Shown here piece by piece: positions 45,582 to 55,250 of a stretch of DNA of 64,000 nucleotides. A program made the position numbers and the translations under genes. The stretch's first letter is position 1; each line of letters opens with the position of its first letter. Source of the DNA: Gammaproteobacteria bacterium (GTDB taxonomy: Bacteria > Pseudomonadota > Gammaproteobacteria > Chromatiales > Chromatiaceae). The stretch spans positions 1 to 64,000 of the forward strand of contig JAGRGU010000046.1 in assembly GCA_020445335.1 (NCBI GenBank), in the 5' to 3' direction. The notes under the pieces are model-generated. The model was not told the DNA's origin, did not search any database, and saw only the letters and a list, made by a program, of their open reading frames with translations.

Positions 45582-46223
45582 ATGTCCAAGCGTGTTGCGG
45601 TAATCGATTATGGCATGGGCAATCTGCGCTCGGTCTCCAAGGCGGTGGAGCATGTTGCCGAGGCCGGCGATCAGGTACTGGTGACTGACGATCCCGCGCA
45701 GATACTGGCGGCAGACCGGGTTGTCTTCCCGGGGCAGGGGGCGGCGCGCGACTGCATGGCCGCGATCTCCGATCACCACCTCAACCAGGCGGTACTTGAG
45801 GCCGCGGCCAGCAAGCCTTTCCTGGGTATCTGCATGGGGCTGCAGGTACTGATGAAGCACAGCGAAGAGAACGGCGGTACCGCGTTGCTGGGCTTGCTGG
45901 AGGGCGAGGTGGTGCGTTTTCCTGAGCGCATGGAGTGTGCCGGCCAGCGGCTGAAGATCCCGCAGATGGGTTGGAACCAGGTGGAGCAGAGAATCGATCA
46001 CCCGCTTTGGGAGGGCATTCCGCAACTCAGCCGCTTCTATTTCGTGCACAGTTACTACGTCAGTCCGAACGACAGTGCTCTGGTGGCTGGCATTACCGAG
46101 TACGGCATCAGTTTCGCGAGTGTGATTGCCCGCGAAAACCTGTTTGCGACCCAGTTCCACCCGGAGAAGAGCGCCGACGCGGGACTGCGACTGTTGCGAA
46201 ACTTTCTCCGCTGGAGGCCTTGA
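45582..46223 (+). CDS. hisH: Imidazole glycerol phosphate synthase, glutaminase subunit
   Basis: A 213-residue class I glutamine amidotransferase that passes ammonia to HisF. The nucleophile elbow is GICMGLQVL (Cys near 85) and the catalytic His/Glu pair is in FHPEKS. The oxyanion-strand sequence PGQGAARDCM matches HisH. GGCGGAA lies before ATG 45582. It runs into hisA with 3 bases between. Confidence 0.96.
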   Translation: MSKRVAVIDYGMGNLRSVSKAVEHVAEAGDQVLVTDDPAQILAADRVVFPGQGAARDCMAAISDHHLNQAVLEAAASKPFLGICMGLQVLMKHSEENGGTALLGLLEGEVVRFPERMECAGQRLKIPQMGWNQVEQRIDHPLWEGIPQLSRFYFVHSYYVSPNDSALVAGITEYGISFASVIARENLFATQFHPEKSADAGLRLLRNFLRWRP

Positions 46224-46226
46224 ATC

Positions 46227-46964
46227 GTGTTACTGATACCTGCAATTGACCTGAAGAACGGTCGTTGTGTGCGTCTGCGGCAGGGGCGCATGGACGATGA
46301 AACCATTTTTTCGGACGACCCGGTCGAAGTGGCCGGGCGCTGGGTGGCCGAGGGAGCGCGTCGGCTCCATCTGGTCGACCTCAACGGTGCCTTCGCCGGC
46401 AAGCCGGTCAATGGCGAGGTGATACGGCAGATCGCCGCGGCCTTTCCGGATCTGCCGATTCAGGTGGGCGGCGGCATCCGCGACGAGGAGACCGTTGCTG
46501 CCTATCTTGAGGCGGGCGTCAATTTCGCGATCATCGGCACCCAGGCGGTCAAAGAGCCTGAGTTCGTCGGGCGGGCCTGCAAACGCTTCCCCGGCAGCAT
46601 CATCGTCGGTCTGGATGCGAAGGATGGGATGGTGGCGATCGAAGGCTGGGCGAAACTAACCGAGCATCCGGTGACCGAGCTGGCGCAACGCTTCGAACAG
46701 GATGGTGTGGCGGCGATCGTCTACACCGATATCGGGCGCGACGGCATGCTGACCGGACCCAATATCGCCGCCACCCAGGCGCTGGCGGAGGCGATATCGA
46801 TCCCTGTGATCGCTTCGGGCGGCATTACCGATATCGAGGATATAGCCGCGCTTTGCGAGGTGGCCTCCAGCGGTATCAGCGGTGCGATTACCGGACGGGC
46901 GATCTACGAAGGCACGCTCGATTTCGCTCAGGGGCAGCGCTTGGCCGACAGCGCGTGCGGGTGA
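46227..46964 (+). CDS. hisA: ProFAR isomerase
   Basis: A 245-residue TIM-barrel enzyme that isomerises N'-ProFAR in histidine synthesis. The catalytic Asp residues are in [13 protein letters not shown] (near 8) and YTDIGRDGM (near 170); the phosphate-binding GGGIRDEE and ASGGITD loops are intact. The start codon is GTG. It lies between hisH and hisF. Confidence 0.96.
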   Translation: MLLIPAIDLKNGRCVRLRQGRMDDETIFSDDPVEVAGRWVAEGARRLHLVDLNGAFAGKPVNGEVIRQIAAAFPDLPIQVGGGIRDEETVAAYLEAGVNFAIIGTQAVKEPEFVGRACKRFPGSIIVGLDAKDGMVAIEGWAKLTEHPVTELAQRFEQDGVAAIVYTDIGRDGMLTGPNIAATQALAEAISIPVIASGGITDIEDIAALCEVASSGISGAITGRAIYEGTLDFAQGQRLADSACG

Positions 46965-46973
46965 GCCGGTCCG

Positions 46974-47744
<771 letters not shown>

Positions 47745-47760
47745 CCGGGGGCGAGGCGTG

Positions 47761-48084
47761 ATGTCGACAGAGGTTCTGGCCAGGCTGGCAGAGGTGCTGG
47801 AGGCACGCAAGCAGGCGGATGCGGAGAGCTCTTACGTGGCCGCGCTCTACGCCAAGGGGCTGGATGCGATACTGAAGAAGATCGGCGAGGAGGCCACCGA
47901 AACCGTGATGGCGGCCAAGGACGGAGTGGCCGAAAAGGTCGTCTGCGAGGTCGCTGATCTCTGGTTTCATACACTGGTGCTGCTGGCACAGCAGGGTCTC
48001 TCGCCGCAACAGGTGCTCGACGAACTGGATCGTCGTTTCGGCCTCTCTGGTCTGGAGGAGAAGCGCCGGCGTGGGACTCAATAA
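47761..48084 (+). CDS. hisE: Phosphoribosyl-ATP pyrophosphatase
   Basis: HisE hydrolyses phosphoribosyl-ATP in the second step of histidine synthesis. The 107-residue all-helical protein contains [17 protein letters not shown], the metal-binding helix, and [11 protein letters not shown]. The ATG at 47761 is preceded by GGGGGCGAGG; the upstream open frame overlaps hisF and is not used. hisI, often fused or adjacent, is absent between hisF and hisE and must lie elsewhere if present. Confidence 0.94.
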   Translation: MSTEVLARLAEVLEARKQADAESSYVAALYAKGLDAILKKIGEEATETVMAAKDGVAEKVVCEVADLWFHTLVLLAQQGLSPQQVLDELDRRFGLSGLEEKRRRGTQ

Positions 48085-48194
48085 CATTTTTTGCGGTATC
48101 ATCGGCGCACTGTGGCGGCGCGCAGCCTGGCGTCAGCGAAAATCTACGAGGGTCCACGGGACCCGAACCGGTTTAAGCCATTGGAGAGAGATTG

Positions 48195-48431
48195 ATGGGT
48201 ATAGGTGGAATCAGTATCTGGCAGTTGTTGATCGTTCTGGTAATCGTGCTGCTGCTGTTCGGCACCAAGCGGTTGAAGAACATCGGCTCCGACCTGGGCA
48301 GTGCGGTCAAAGGGTTCAAGGGTGCAATGAAGGATGGGGAGCACGAGGCCGACAAGCAGCGCCTCGAGAAGGCCGATGAAGAGAGCGTCATCGAAGGCGA
48401 GGCGGAGAAGAAAGAGCAGAACAGATCTTGA
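48195..48431 (+). CDS. tatA: Twin-arginine translocase subunit TatA
   Basis: A 78-residue protein: short periplasmic tail, one membrane helix ([22 protein letters not shown]), then the hinge [19 protein letters not shown] and an acidic tail. It forms the variable-size pore of the Tat pathway. ATG 48195 follows GGAGAG; a perfect hairpin GGGTCC-ACG-GGACCC (48152-48166) precedes it and may be a processing or attenuation signal within a his-tat transcript. Tat is used here at least by NrtA (inference). Confidence 0.94.
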   Translation: MGIGGISIWQLLIVLVIVLLLFGTKRLKNIGSDLGSAVKGFKGAMKDGEHEADKQRLEKADEESVIEGEAEKKEQNRS

Positions 48432-48460
48432 TCTGAGACTGACCGGGCGGCAACACGCAA

Positions 48461-48856
48461 ATGTTTGATATCGGCTTTTGGGAGTTGATGCTCATCGGCC
48501 TGGTGGCGCTGGTGGTGGTCGGTCCCGAGCGCCTGCCGAAGCTGGCTTTTACGGCCGGAAAGTGGCTGGGAAAGGGCCGTAGCGTGCTCAACGCGGTGAA
48601 GTCCGAGATCGACAAGGAGATCAAGGCCGAGGAGCTGAAGCAGATTCTGGAGAAGCAGAAGCAGCAGCTCAATCCGTTCGAAGAGGTGATCGAGGAGACC
48701 ACCGCCAGCGTGCGCGAGATGAAGGAAGAGGTGCACGGCAGTGTGCGCCAGGGGGAGAAAGCCTTCGGCTCTGAGGGGGACTCCTACAGCCGCTTCGGCG
48801 ACAGCGCAGAGGTCGCCGGCAAGCAGAAAGATGACAACAGACAACAATCAGGCTAA
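48461..48856 (+). CDS. tatB: Twin-arginine translocase subunit TatB
   Basis: A 131-residue protein with the TatB pattern: membrane helix [26 protein letters not shown], where the Gly-Pro hinge differs from TatA, followed by a long amphipathic, charged helix ([24 protein letters not shown]). It forms the receptor complex with TatC. The end overlaps tatC by 26 bases. Confidence 0.94.
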   Translation: MFDIGFWELMLIGLVALVVVGPERLPKLAFTAGKWLGKGRSVLNAVKSEIDKEIKAEELKQILEKQKQQLNPFEEVIEETTASVREMKEEVHGSVRQGEKAFGSEGDSYSRFGDSAEVAGKQKDDNRQQSG

Positions 48857-50054
48857 CGACGCCTTCAAGGAGCAACCCTTCGTATCCCACCTGCTTGAAT
48901 TGCGCGATCGGTTGTTGCGCGCGCTGGCGGTGGTGGCACTGTTTTTTCTGCTGCTCTTTCCGTTCGCCAACGATATCTATATCTGGGTGGCCAGCCCGTT
49001 GATGGCGCATCTGCCGGCGGGAAGCAGCATGATCGCCACCGAGGTGGCATCGCCCTTTCTGACGCCGTTCAAGCTCAGTCTGGTGGCGGCCTTCTTCATC
49101 TCCATACCCTATACCCTCTATCAGCTCTGGGCGTTTATCGCGCCTGGCCTCTACGCCCACGAGAAACGGCTGGTGCTGCCTCTGGTCGCCTCCAGCACGC
49201 TGCTTTTCTACATCGGCATGCTGTTCGCGTACTACGTCGTCTTCCCGCTGGTGTTCGCCTTTCTGACCGGTACGGTGCCGGACGGGGTGGAGGTGGCAAC
49301 CGACATCGCGCGTTACCTCGATTTCATCCTGACCCTCTTCTTCGCCTTCGGCATGGCTTTCGAAGTGCCGATTGCCACATTCATTCTGGTCTGGATGGGG
49401 GTGACCACGCCGGAGAAGCTGATCGAGAAGCGTCCCTATATCATCGTCGGTGCATTCCTGCTCGGAATGCTGCTTACTCCACCCGACGTCATCTCGCAGA
49501 CGCTGCTGGCACTGCCGATGTGGCTGCTGTTCGAGGCGGGTGTGATCGCGGCCAAGCTTTTCGCCAGACGCGTAGGTGCTGAGCAGTCGGCAGACGCCGA
49601 AGCGCAACCGGCAGCTGCAACTTCGGCTGCCTCGACGACTTCAAGTGCGGCTGCGGTTGCCGGTGCGACCACTACGGTGGAGCCGCAGGATCCCTTCGCC
49701 GCCGAAAACATTGCCGAGCCACCGCCGGTGAACGGGCGCGGCGAGCTCGATAGCGACCGATATGTGCCATTGACGGAGGCGGAGCTGGAGGCAGAGCTCG
49801 ACATCATCGAGGCGGAGGAGGAGCAGGAGTACACAGAGTATGACGACGCCGGCGACGAGGGTGATGGTGAAGAGTCCGTACCGGCAGCAGAGCCCTCTTC
49901 GCCCGTCGAGCAGAAACTGAAACAGGTGCAGCAGCTGCGGGATGCAGGCCAACTGCAGGCTGCCCGCGCGCTTCTGTACGAGGTGCTCGCCGAGGGTAAC
50001 GCGGATCAGGTCAACGTGGCGCGCAATATCCTGCAACAACTCGACGACGATTGA
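48831..50054 (+). CDS. tatC: Twin-arginine translocase TatC with FimV-like C-terminal extension
   Basis: TatC recognises twin-arginine signal peptides. Residues 1-247 are a complete TatC with six membrane helices and the conserved [10 protein letters not shown] and [21 protein letters not shown] motifs. A further 160 residues follow: an Ala/Thr/Ser-rich linker, an acidic stretch ([16 protein letters not shown]), and a terminal helical motif at about residues 358-405 ([32 protein letters not shown]) that resembles the C-terminal domain of FimV. The frame is continuous, so this is not a sequencing artefact visible at this level. E. coli TatC has no such tail. Confidence 0.92.
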   Translation: MTTDNNQANDAFKEQPFVSHLLELRDRLLRALAVVALFFLLLFPFANDIYIWVASPLMAHLPAGSSMIATEVASPFLTPFKLSLVAAFFISIPYTLYQLWAFIAPGLYAHEKRLVLPLVASSTLLFYIGMLFAYYVVFPLVFAFLTGTVPDGVEVATDIARYLDFILTLFFAFGMAFEVPIATFILVWMGVTTPEKLIEKRPYIIVGAFLLGMLLTPPDVISQTLLALPMWLLFEAGVIAAKLFARRVGAEQSADAEAQPAAATSAASTTSSAAAVAGATTTVEPQDPFAAENIAEPPPVNGRGELDSDRYVPLTEAELEAELDIIEAEEEQEYTEYDDAGDEGDGEESVPAAEPSSPVEQKLKQVQQLRDAGQLQAARALLYEVLAEGNADQVNVARNILQQLDDD

Positions 50055-50133
50055 GGCACGGAACCGGGCCAGCCGGGCTGGGGTCAGATGACCAAGCCCG
50101 CCCACCTGTCGGCGCCCGAACCGGAGTCAACCG

Positions 50134-51975
50134 ATGCCCAGGCGCGCCCTGATCCTCCTGCCGCTACTGTTGCTGCTCGACCTGCCTCTGGCTGGGGCAC
50201 TGCAGAACCAGATGCGCCAGCACCCATCACCCTATCTCGCCATGCACGCCGCCGATCCGGTACAGTGGCAGCAGTGGGGCGGCGAAGTGTTACAGCGGGC
50301 GCGCAGCGAAAACAAGCTGTTATTCATCTCCAGCGGCTACTTCGCCTGCCACTGGTGTCACGTGATGCAACGCGAAAGCTACGGTGATGGCGAAATCGCC
50401 GCTCTGCTCAACAACCACTTCATTCCGGTTAAGATCGATCGCGAGTTGCAGCCGGCGCTGGATGCGCACCTGATCGATTTCGTCCGGCGCACCCGCGGCA
50501 CTGCCGGCTGGCCGCTCAATGTCTTCCTGACGCCGGAGGGTTACCCGTTGATCGGGCTCACCTATTCGCCGCCTGACAACTTCAGGCTGCTGCTGCAGCG
50601 ACTGCGCTCATTGTGGCAGACCCGCGCCGCAGAACTCGCGGAGACCGCGCGGATCGCAGCACAGACCGAAGCCGCCGCGGAGAGCCCCGCGGCGGAGTCG
50701 GAGATGGATGCGAAGACGCTGCATACCGCCCTGCTGCGCGCCGCGCTGGCTCTGGGTGACGATATGGAGGGGGGATTCGGTCGCCAGAACCGGTTTCCGA
50801 TGGCACCGCAGTTGTCGGTGCTGCTGGATCGCCTGCGGGCGGCGCCCAACAGTCAGTTGCGCGAGTTCATGGAACTGACGCTCGATCAGATGGCGGGGCA
50901 AGGGCTGCGAGACCATCTCGGCGGAGGGTTCTTTCGCTATACCGTCGATCCGGGCTGGCAGATACCTCACTATGAAAAGATGCTCTATACCCAGGCGTTG
51001 CTCGCCCGTCTCTATATCAAGGCCGCCGGGGTGCTGGAGCGCCCCGACTATCTGCAGGTGGCCCGTGACACGCTCGATTTTGCGCTGCGGGTGATGGCGG
51101 GGCGCGATGGCGGTTTTATCGCCAGCCTCTCCGCACTCGATCCTGCGGGCGAGGAGGGTGGAGGTTACCTCTGGAGCGACGTGGTGCTGCGTGAGGTATT
51201 GGACCGCGAGGAGATCCGCTTCGCCAGATTGCGCTGGCGCCTGCAGGGGGATGCGCCAACGGCGACGGATTACCTGCCCGTTGACGGCGCTTCGCCGGAG
51301 CAGCTGCAGGCATCTCTCGGAATCGACCGGGAGCAGCTCGACATGCTCGAGCTGCGGGTGCGGCAAAAACTGCTGTCGGCGCGGGCGCCGCGCAACCACC
51401 CGCGGGATGGGAAACAGCTCGCCGCCTGGAACGGACTGATGCTGTCGGCGCTGGTGGAGGGCGCCCGCGCACTGAATCACCCGCCCTTCCGTGAGGCTGC
51501 CAAGCGCCTGCGCGACTATCTGCTGAACCATCTGTGGGATGGCCAACAACTCCGACGCGCGCATGCGGCTGGTGGCGAACTCGGGCGCGCCGCGCTGGAG
51601 GATTACGTCTATGTCGCCGCCGGTTTGTGGGAGTGGGGAGAGTTGAGTGGCGCAAGCGGTGATCTGGAGCTGGCGCGCGAGCTGATGCGCAGCGCCTGGC
51701 GCCGTTTCTATCGCGATCGGGGGTGGCAGGCAAGCGACGATCTGCTACTGCCGGGCATCGCCTTGGAGCGTGCCATCAGCGATGGTGCGCTGCCGTCACC
51801 GGCGGCGATGTTGATCGAATTAAGTCTGCAGAGCGGGGATGAGGCGCTGACCGCCCTGGCCGGCGCCGCGGTTCGGCTGGGTTATCCGCTGGCCCGGGAA
51901 CAGCCGATCTGGTATGCCACTCAGGTCGCGGCAGGGATTCGTCAGCTGCAGTCAGCGCGTCCTGCTGAGCCTTAG
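50134..51975 (+). CDS. Exported DUF255 thioredoxin-domain protein
   Basis: A 613-residue protein of the YyaL/SPATA20 class. A signal peptide (ILLPLLLLLDLPLAGA) is followed by the thioredoxin-like domain with FACHWCHVMQRESY (CxxC, residues about 71-74), and a large helical (alpha/alpha-barrel, glycosidase-like) domain with GLRDHLGGGFFRYTVDPGWQIPHYEKMLY. Cytoplasmic relatives are the rule; export here is unusual. The stop overlaps the convergent pentapeptide gene by four bases. Function of the family is not established. Confidence 0.87.
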   Translation: MPRRALILLPLLLLLDLPLAGALQNQMRQHPSPYLAMHAADPVQWQQWGGEVLQRARSENKLLFISSGYFACHWCHVMQRESYGDGEIAALLNNHFIPVKIDRELQPALDAHLIDFVRRTRGTAGWPLNVFLTPEGYPLIGLTYSPPDNFRLLLQRLRSLWQTRAAELAETARIAAQTEAAAESPAAESEMDAKTLHTALLRAALALGDDMEGGFGRQNRFPMAPQLSVLLDRLRAAPNSQLREFMELTLDQMAGQGLRDHLGGGFFRYTVDPGWQIPHYEKMLYTQALLARLYIKAAGVLERPDYLQVARDTLDFALRVMAGRDGGFIASLSALDPAGEEGGGYLWSDVVLREVLDREEIRFARLRWRLQGDAPTATDYLPVDGASPEQLQASLGIDREQLDMLELRVRQKLLSARAPRNHPRDGKQLAAWNGLMLSALVEGARALNHPPFREAAKRLRDYLLNHLWDGQQLRRAHAAGGELGRAALEDYVYVAAGLWEWGELSGASGDLELARELMRSAWRRFYRDRGWQASDDLLLPGIALERAISDGALPSPAAMLIELSLQSGDEALTALAGAAVRLGYPLAREQPIWYATQVAAGIRQLQSARPAEP

Positions 51976-52307
51976 CCGGAACTGCGCATGCGCAGGCGTG
52001 TGCCGTGCATCAGCGAAAGTGAAATCTCCTCGGCACTCAGCGCCGCGGGAAAGTAGGTGCCCGATATCTTGGCGCCGTTGATACTGGCGCCCTCGAGATT
52101 GGTTTGACTGAAGTCGACCCCACGCAGATCGGCCTGGCGCAGGTAACAGTCGCGCAGGTCCAGACCGGTTGCATCCAGTTTGCGCAGATCCAGACCGCGC
52201 AGGTCGCAGGCCCGCAGGTTACAGGCTTCGCCACTGTGGCGCCGCGTGTTGAACTCCTCAACCTCGCCTTCGCGCAGCAGCCGGTAGAGCGGGTCATCAT
52301 TGTTCAT
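51972..52307 (-). CDS. Pentapeptide-repeat protein
   Basis: A 111-residue protein with about eleven A(D/N)LxX-type repeats in the middle (CNLRACDLRGLDLRKLDATG and onward to about residue 80), which would form a short right-handed beta-helix, flanked by short non-repeat ends. Such proteins bind DNA-mimicking partners or act as scaffolds. It is the last gene of the hybrid-kinase/FecR/CHASE2 operon or stands alone; the gap to the upstream gene is 84 bases. ATG 52307 is chosen over an in-frame codon at 52316. Confidence 0.8.
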   Translation of the reverse strand: MNNDDPLYRLLREGEVEEFNTRRHSGEACNLRACDLRGLDLRKLDATGLDLRDCYLRQADLRGVDFSQTNLEGASINGAKISGTYFPAALSAEEISLSLMHGTRLRMRSSG

Positions 52308-52391
52308 CAGTACCATCTGTGCTGTCCCGTTGGTCGTTTTCCGGTTCTCGTCAGACTGTCATCAGTATAGACCGATGCCATTCCGGCTGTT

Positions 52392-55250
52392 TCACTCCCT
52401 GCCGTCTGTTGCTTTGGAGATGACCGCGACACCTCCGCTGTCGAGAAAGTGCTGTGCCAGGTCTGCGGCCGGCAGGGGTTCGCCGAAGTAGAATCCCTGC
52501 ATCTCGTCGCACCCCTGTCGCCGCAGCAGGTCGAACTGGGCGTTGTTCTCCACCCCTTCGGCGGTTACCTGCATGTTGAGGCTGTGGGCCATGCCGATCA
52601 TGGCCGAGGTTAACGCGCCCGAGCCCGCCTGCGTGCCGATATTCTGCACGAACAGCGGATCGATTTTGAGGCGCTGAAAGTCGAAGGCCATCAAAGAGCT
52701 CATCGCTCCAGAGCTGGTACCGAAGTCGTCCAGGCAGATGCTGCAGCCCAGCTTACGCAGGTCGCGAACCACCTTCAGACAGTCGGACCCCTGTGCGCGT
52801 ATTATAGGTTCGCCGATCTCGAACTCGACCAGTTCCGGATCGACATTGTTGCTGCGCATGAGGTGCTCCAGCGCAGCGGGGAGCGCAGGATCCTGCAACT
52901 GCGAACGGGAGAGATTGAAGGCGAGTCGCAGTGCCGGCAATCCCTGCTCCCGCCAGAGCAGGTGCTGGTAGCAGATCTCGCTGAACTGCCGGTAGCCGAT
53001 CTCCGCCATGAGGCCGGCCTGCTCCGCCTGGGCGATGAACTCATGCGCCGGCAGGTGGCCACCCTCTCCGTCCGGCAGGCGCAGCAGTCCCTCGACGCCG
53101 CAGATCACGCGATCCCCGGCGCGTATCAGCGGCAGGTAGAAGCTCTCCAGCAGCTCATCTCTGAGCGCCCGTTCGAACGCCAGCTCGATTCGCCGGCGGT
53201 GCTCGATCTCGCTGCGCATATCTTCGCTGAAGAGCGTGTAGCTGGAATCCTGTTGCGACTTGCTCTGGTAGAGCGCCGAACCGGCCTGCCGCAGCAGCTC
53301 TTCCGCGGTAGCGGCGAGATCCGGAAAACAGGATACGCCGAGCTTGAGCTGCGGCCGGACGCTCTTGCCGGAGATTTCGAGCTCGGCGCCGAGATCCTGC
53401 TGCAGTCGCTCGACCACCGGGGCGGTATCGTCCGCCGATCGGCTGCTTTCGATAACCAGCGCAAATTCGTCGCTGCCGGTACGTGCCGCAATGCCGCCGG
53501 GACCGGCGGCCCTCTCCAACCGTTGGGCGATGGTACGCAGTAGCTGCTCGCTGTCGTTTTCGCCAAGTTGTTGATCGAGCGTGTGCAACCGGGAGATGGC
53601 CAGTTTGACCAGGATCAGGGTGTGGCCACTGGCGGTGGCACGACGCAGTGCGGGTTTGAGTTTGTGCAGCAGATGTTCGCGGTTGGGGAGCTGGGTCAGC
53701 GGGTCGTGTCTTTCGCGATGGGCGATGGCTGCCTGCAACCGCTCCTCCTCGCTGATATCGGTGATGACAATAAGCGCGCCATAGGCGTCCATGTCACCCT
53801 GCGGCAACGGTGTCGCGGCGACCTGGACCGGTGCCTTGCGCCCACGCAGTGTACTCAGAAGTAACGGTTCGCTGCTGTGGAACAGCTTCCCGGCGAGCAG
53901 TTGCCGCATCTCGAACGCCCTGCCGTCGCGCAGCTGCAGGTTGAACGTCTCCCGCAGCGGGCGGCCGCGTACTTCGTCCGGCTTGAATCCGGTGAGCTGC
54001 GCAGCGGCGTTGTTGAGCTGCAGGATGCGGCCCTCAGCATCGGTGTTGATGATCGCTTCGCCGATCGACGCCAGCAGCAGATCGGTGTTGTCGCGCGCGG
54101 CGAACAGCGCACGCAACATTCCCAGCAGGCGCTGGCGCGCGAACAGCGCAAACCCCAGCAGCAGCGCCAGCAGCGCGCCTGCGGGTGGATACCATAGTTG
54201 GGCCTGGGTGAAGAGTGCGTAGCAGAGTGCCAGCAACGCGATGGTTGTCAGCAGCAATGCGGGCAGCAACGCACGCCCCGGCAGCGTTATAGACAGAATG
54301 ATCCCGCCGAGTGCGATGAGCAGGCTGAGTCCCGCCTGCAACGGCCACTCCAGGCCGACGATCAGGCGCTGACGCAGGATGCTGTCGAGCAGCTGGGCGT
54401 TGAACTCGACGCCGCTCATCGCTTCGCCCAAGGTCGCCACGGGTGTTGCCAGTGTTTCGCCGATGCCGCTGGCGGTAGCGCCGACCAGGAGGTACTTCCC
54501 GCTCAGGCGGTCGGCGGGAATCCGCCCCTCTAGCACGTCGACGTAGGAGACGCCGGCGATGCTGCCGGGCGGGCCGCTATAGGGGATCAGCACGCGATAG
54601 TCGCGCACCCAGCCGCTTCCGGTCATGCCGCCATAATTGCGTTCGCCGACGAGGAAGTCCGGCTCGCGCTGGGGATCGCCCAGCGTCGCCAGCGCCAGTG
54701 CCAGCGCGGGCCAGCTGGCCTCGCCCAGCCCGGCCTTGAGGTAGGCCGAACGCACCAGGCCGTCGTTGTCGATCTCGGCGTCCGCGTGTCCCAGCCCCGC
54801 CGCGGCTTCAGCCAGCAGCGCCAATGGCTGCGTCTCTCTGAGAGCGCCATCGACGCTGGCGCGTTCGGCAATGAGCGGCAGCAGCGTGCGCCCCTGCGCG
54901 CGGATCGCGGCGGCCAGTCGCCGATCGTCTTCGGGGCGCTCCAGGTCGGGTTCCGCGAACAGGATATCCAGTGCAACCGCGCGTGGCTTCGCCTGGCCGA
55001 GGATCTCGATGAGTTCGGCATGGCGCGTCCGTCGCCAGGGCCAGCGCCCGAGACGGTCGAGGCTGCGCTGGTCGATGGTGATCAGCAGAATGTCGTCGGC
55101 GGGGGGTGCCGCCTGTTGCCGTATCAGCCGGTCGTAGAAGAAGCGGTCGAGCGCCTGCCAGCCTGTAAGCTGCGGCAGCAGTGCCACCGCCGTCACCAGC
55201 ATCGCCAGTACCAGCTGCCGGACCGGTGACTGCGGTTGCGCCGGCATCAC
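52392..55250 (-). CDS. CHASE2-PAS-GGDEF-EAL signalling protein with degenerate motifs
   Basis: A 952-residue membrane protein. An N-terminal helix is followed by a periplasmic CHASE2 domain (about 30-310), three hydrophobic helices, a PAS domain (about 385-500), GGDEF and EAL. The GGDEF signature reads GSDEF (about 593) and the EAL signature reads EGL (about 720); the DDFG loop has a three-residue insertion (DDFGTSSGAMSSL). Several EAL metal ligands survive (NLSRSQL, EFEIGE, TAEGVEN), so residual activity is not excluded. It may instead bind c-di-GMP. Its start overlaps the FecR gene by four bases. Confidence 0.9.
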   Translation of the reverse strand: MMPAQPQSPVRQLVLAMLVTAVALLPQLTGWQALDRFFYDRLIRQQAAPPADDILLITIDQRSLDRLGRWPWRRTRHAELIEILGQAKPRAVALDILFAEPDLERPEDDRRLAAAIRAQGRTLLPLIAERASVDGALRETQPLALLAEAAAGLGHADAEIDNDGLVRSAYLKAGLGEASWPALALALATLGDPQREPDFLVGERNYGGMTGSGWVRDYRVLIPYSGPPGSIAGVSYVDVLEGRIPADRLSGKYLLVGATASGIGETLATPVATLGEAMSGVEFNAQLLDSILRQRLIVGLEWPLQAGLSLLIALGGIILSITLPGRALLPALLLTTIALLALCYALFTQAQLWYPPAGALLALLLGFALFARQRLLGMLRALFAARDNTDLLLASIGEAIINTDAEGRILQLNNAAAQLTGFKPDEVRGRPLRETFNLQLRDGRAFEMRQLLAGKLFHSSEPLLLSTLRGRKAPVQVAATPLPQGDMDAYGALIVITDISEEERLQAAIAHRERHDPLTQLPNREHLLHKLKPALRRATASGHTLILVKLAISRLHTLDQQLGENDSEQLLRTIAQRLERAAGPGGIAARTGSDEFALVIESSRSADDTAPVVERLQQDLGAELEISGKSVRPQLKLGVSCFPDLAATAEELLRQAGSALYQSKSQQDSSYTLFSEDMRSEIEHRRRIELAFERALRDELLESFYLPLIRAGDRVICGVEGLLRLPDGEGGHLPAHEFIAQAEQAGLMAEIGYRQFSEICYQHLLWREQGLPALRLAFNLSRSQLQDPALPAALEHLMRSNNVDPELVEFEIGEPIIRAQGSDCLKVVRDLRKLGCSICLDDFGTSSGAMSSLMAFDFQRLKIDPLFVQNIGTQAGSGALTSAMIGMAHSLNMQVTAEGVENNAQFDLLRRQGCDEMQGFYFGEPLPAADLAQHFLDSGGVAVISKATDGRE

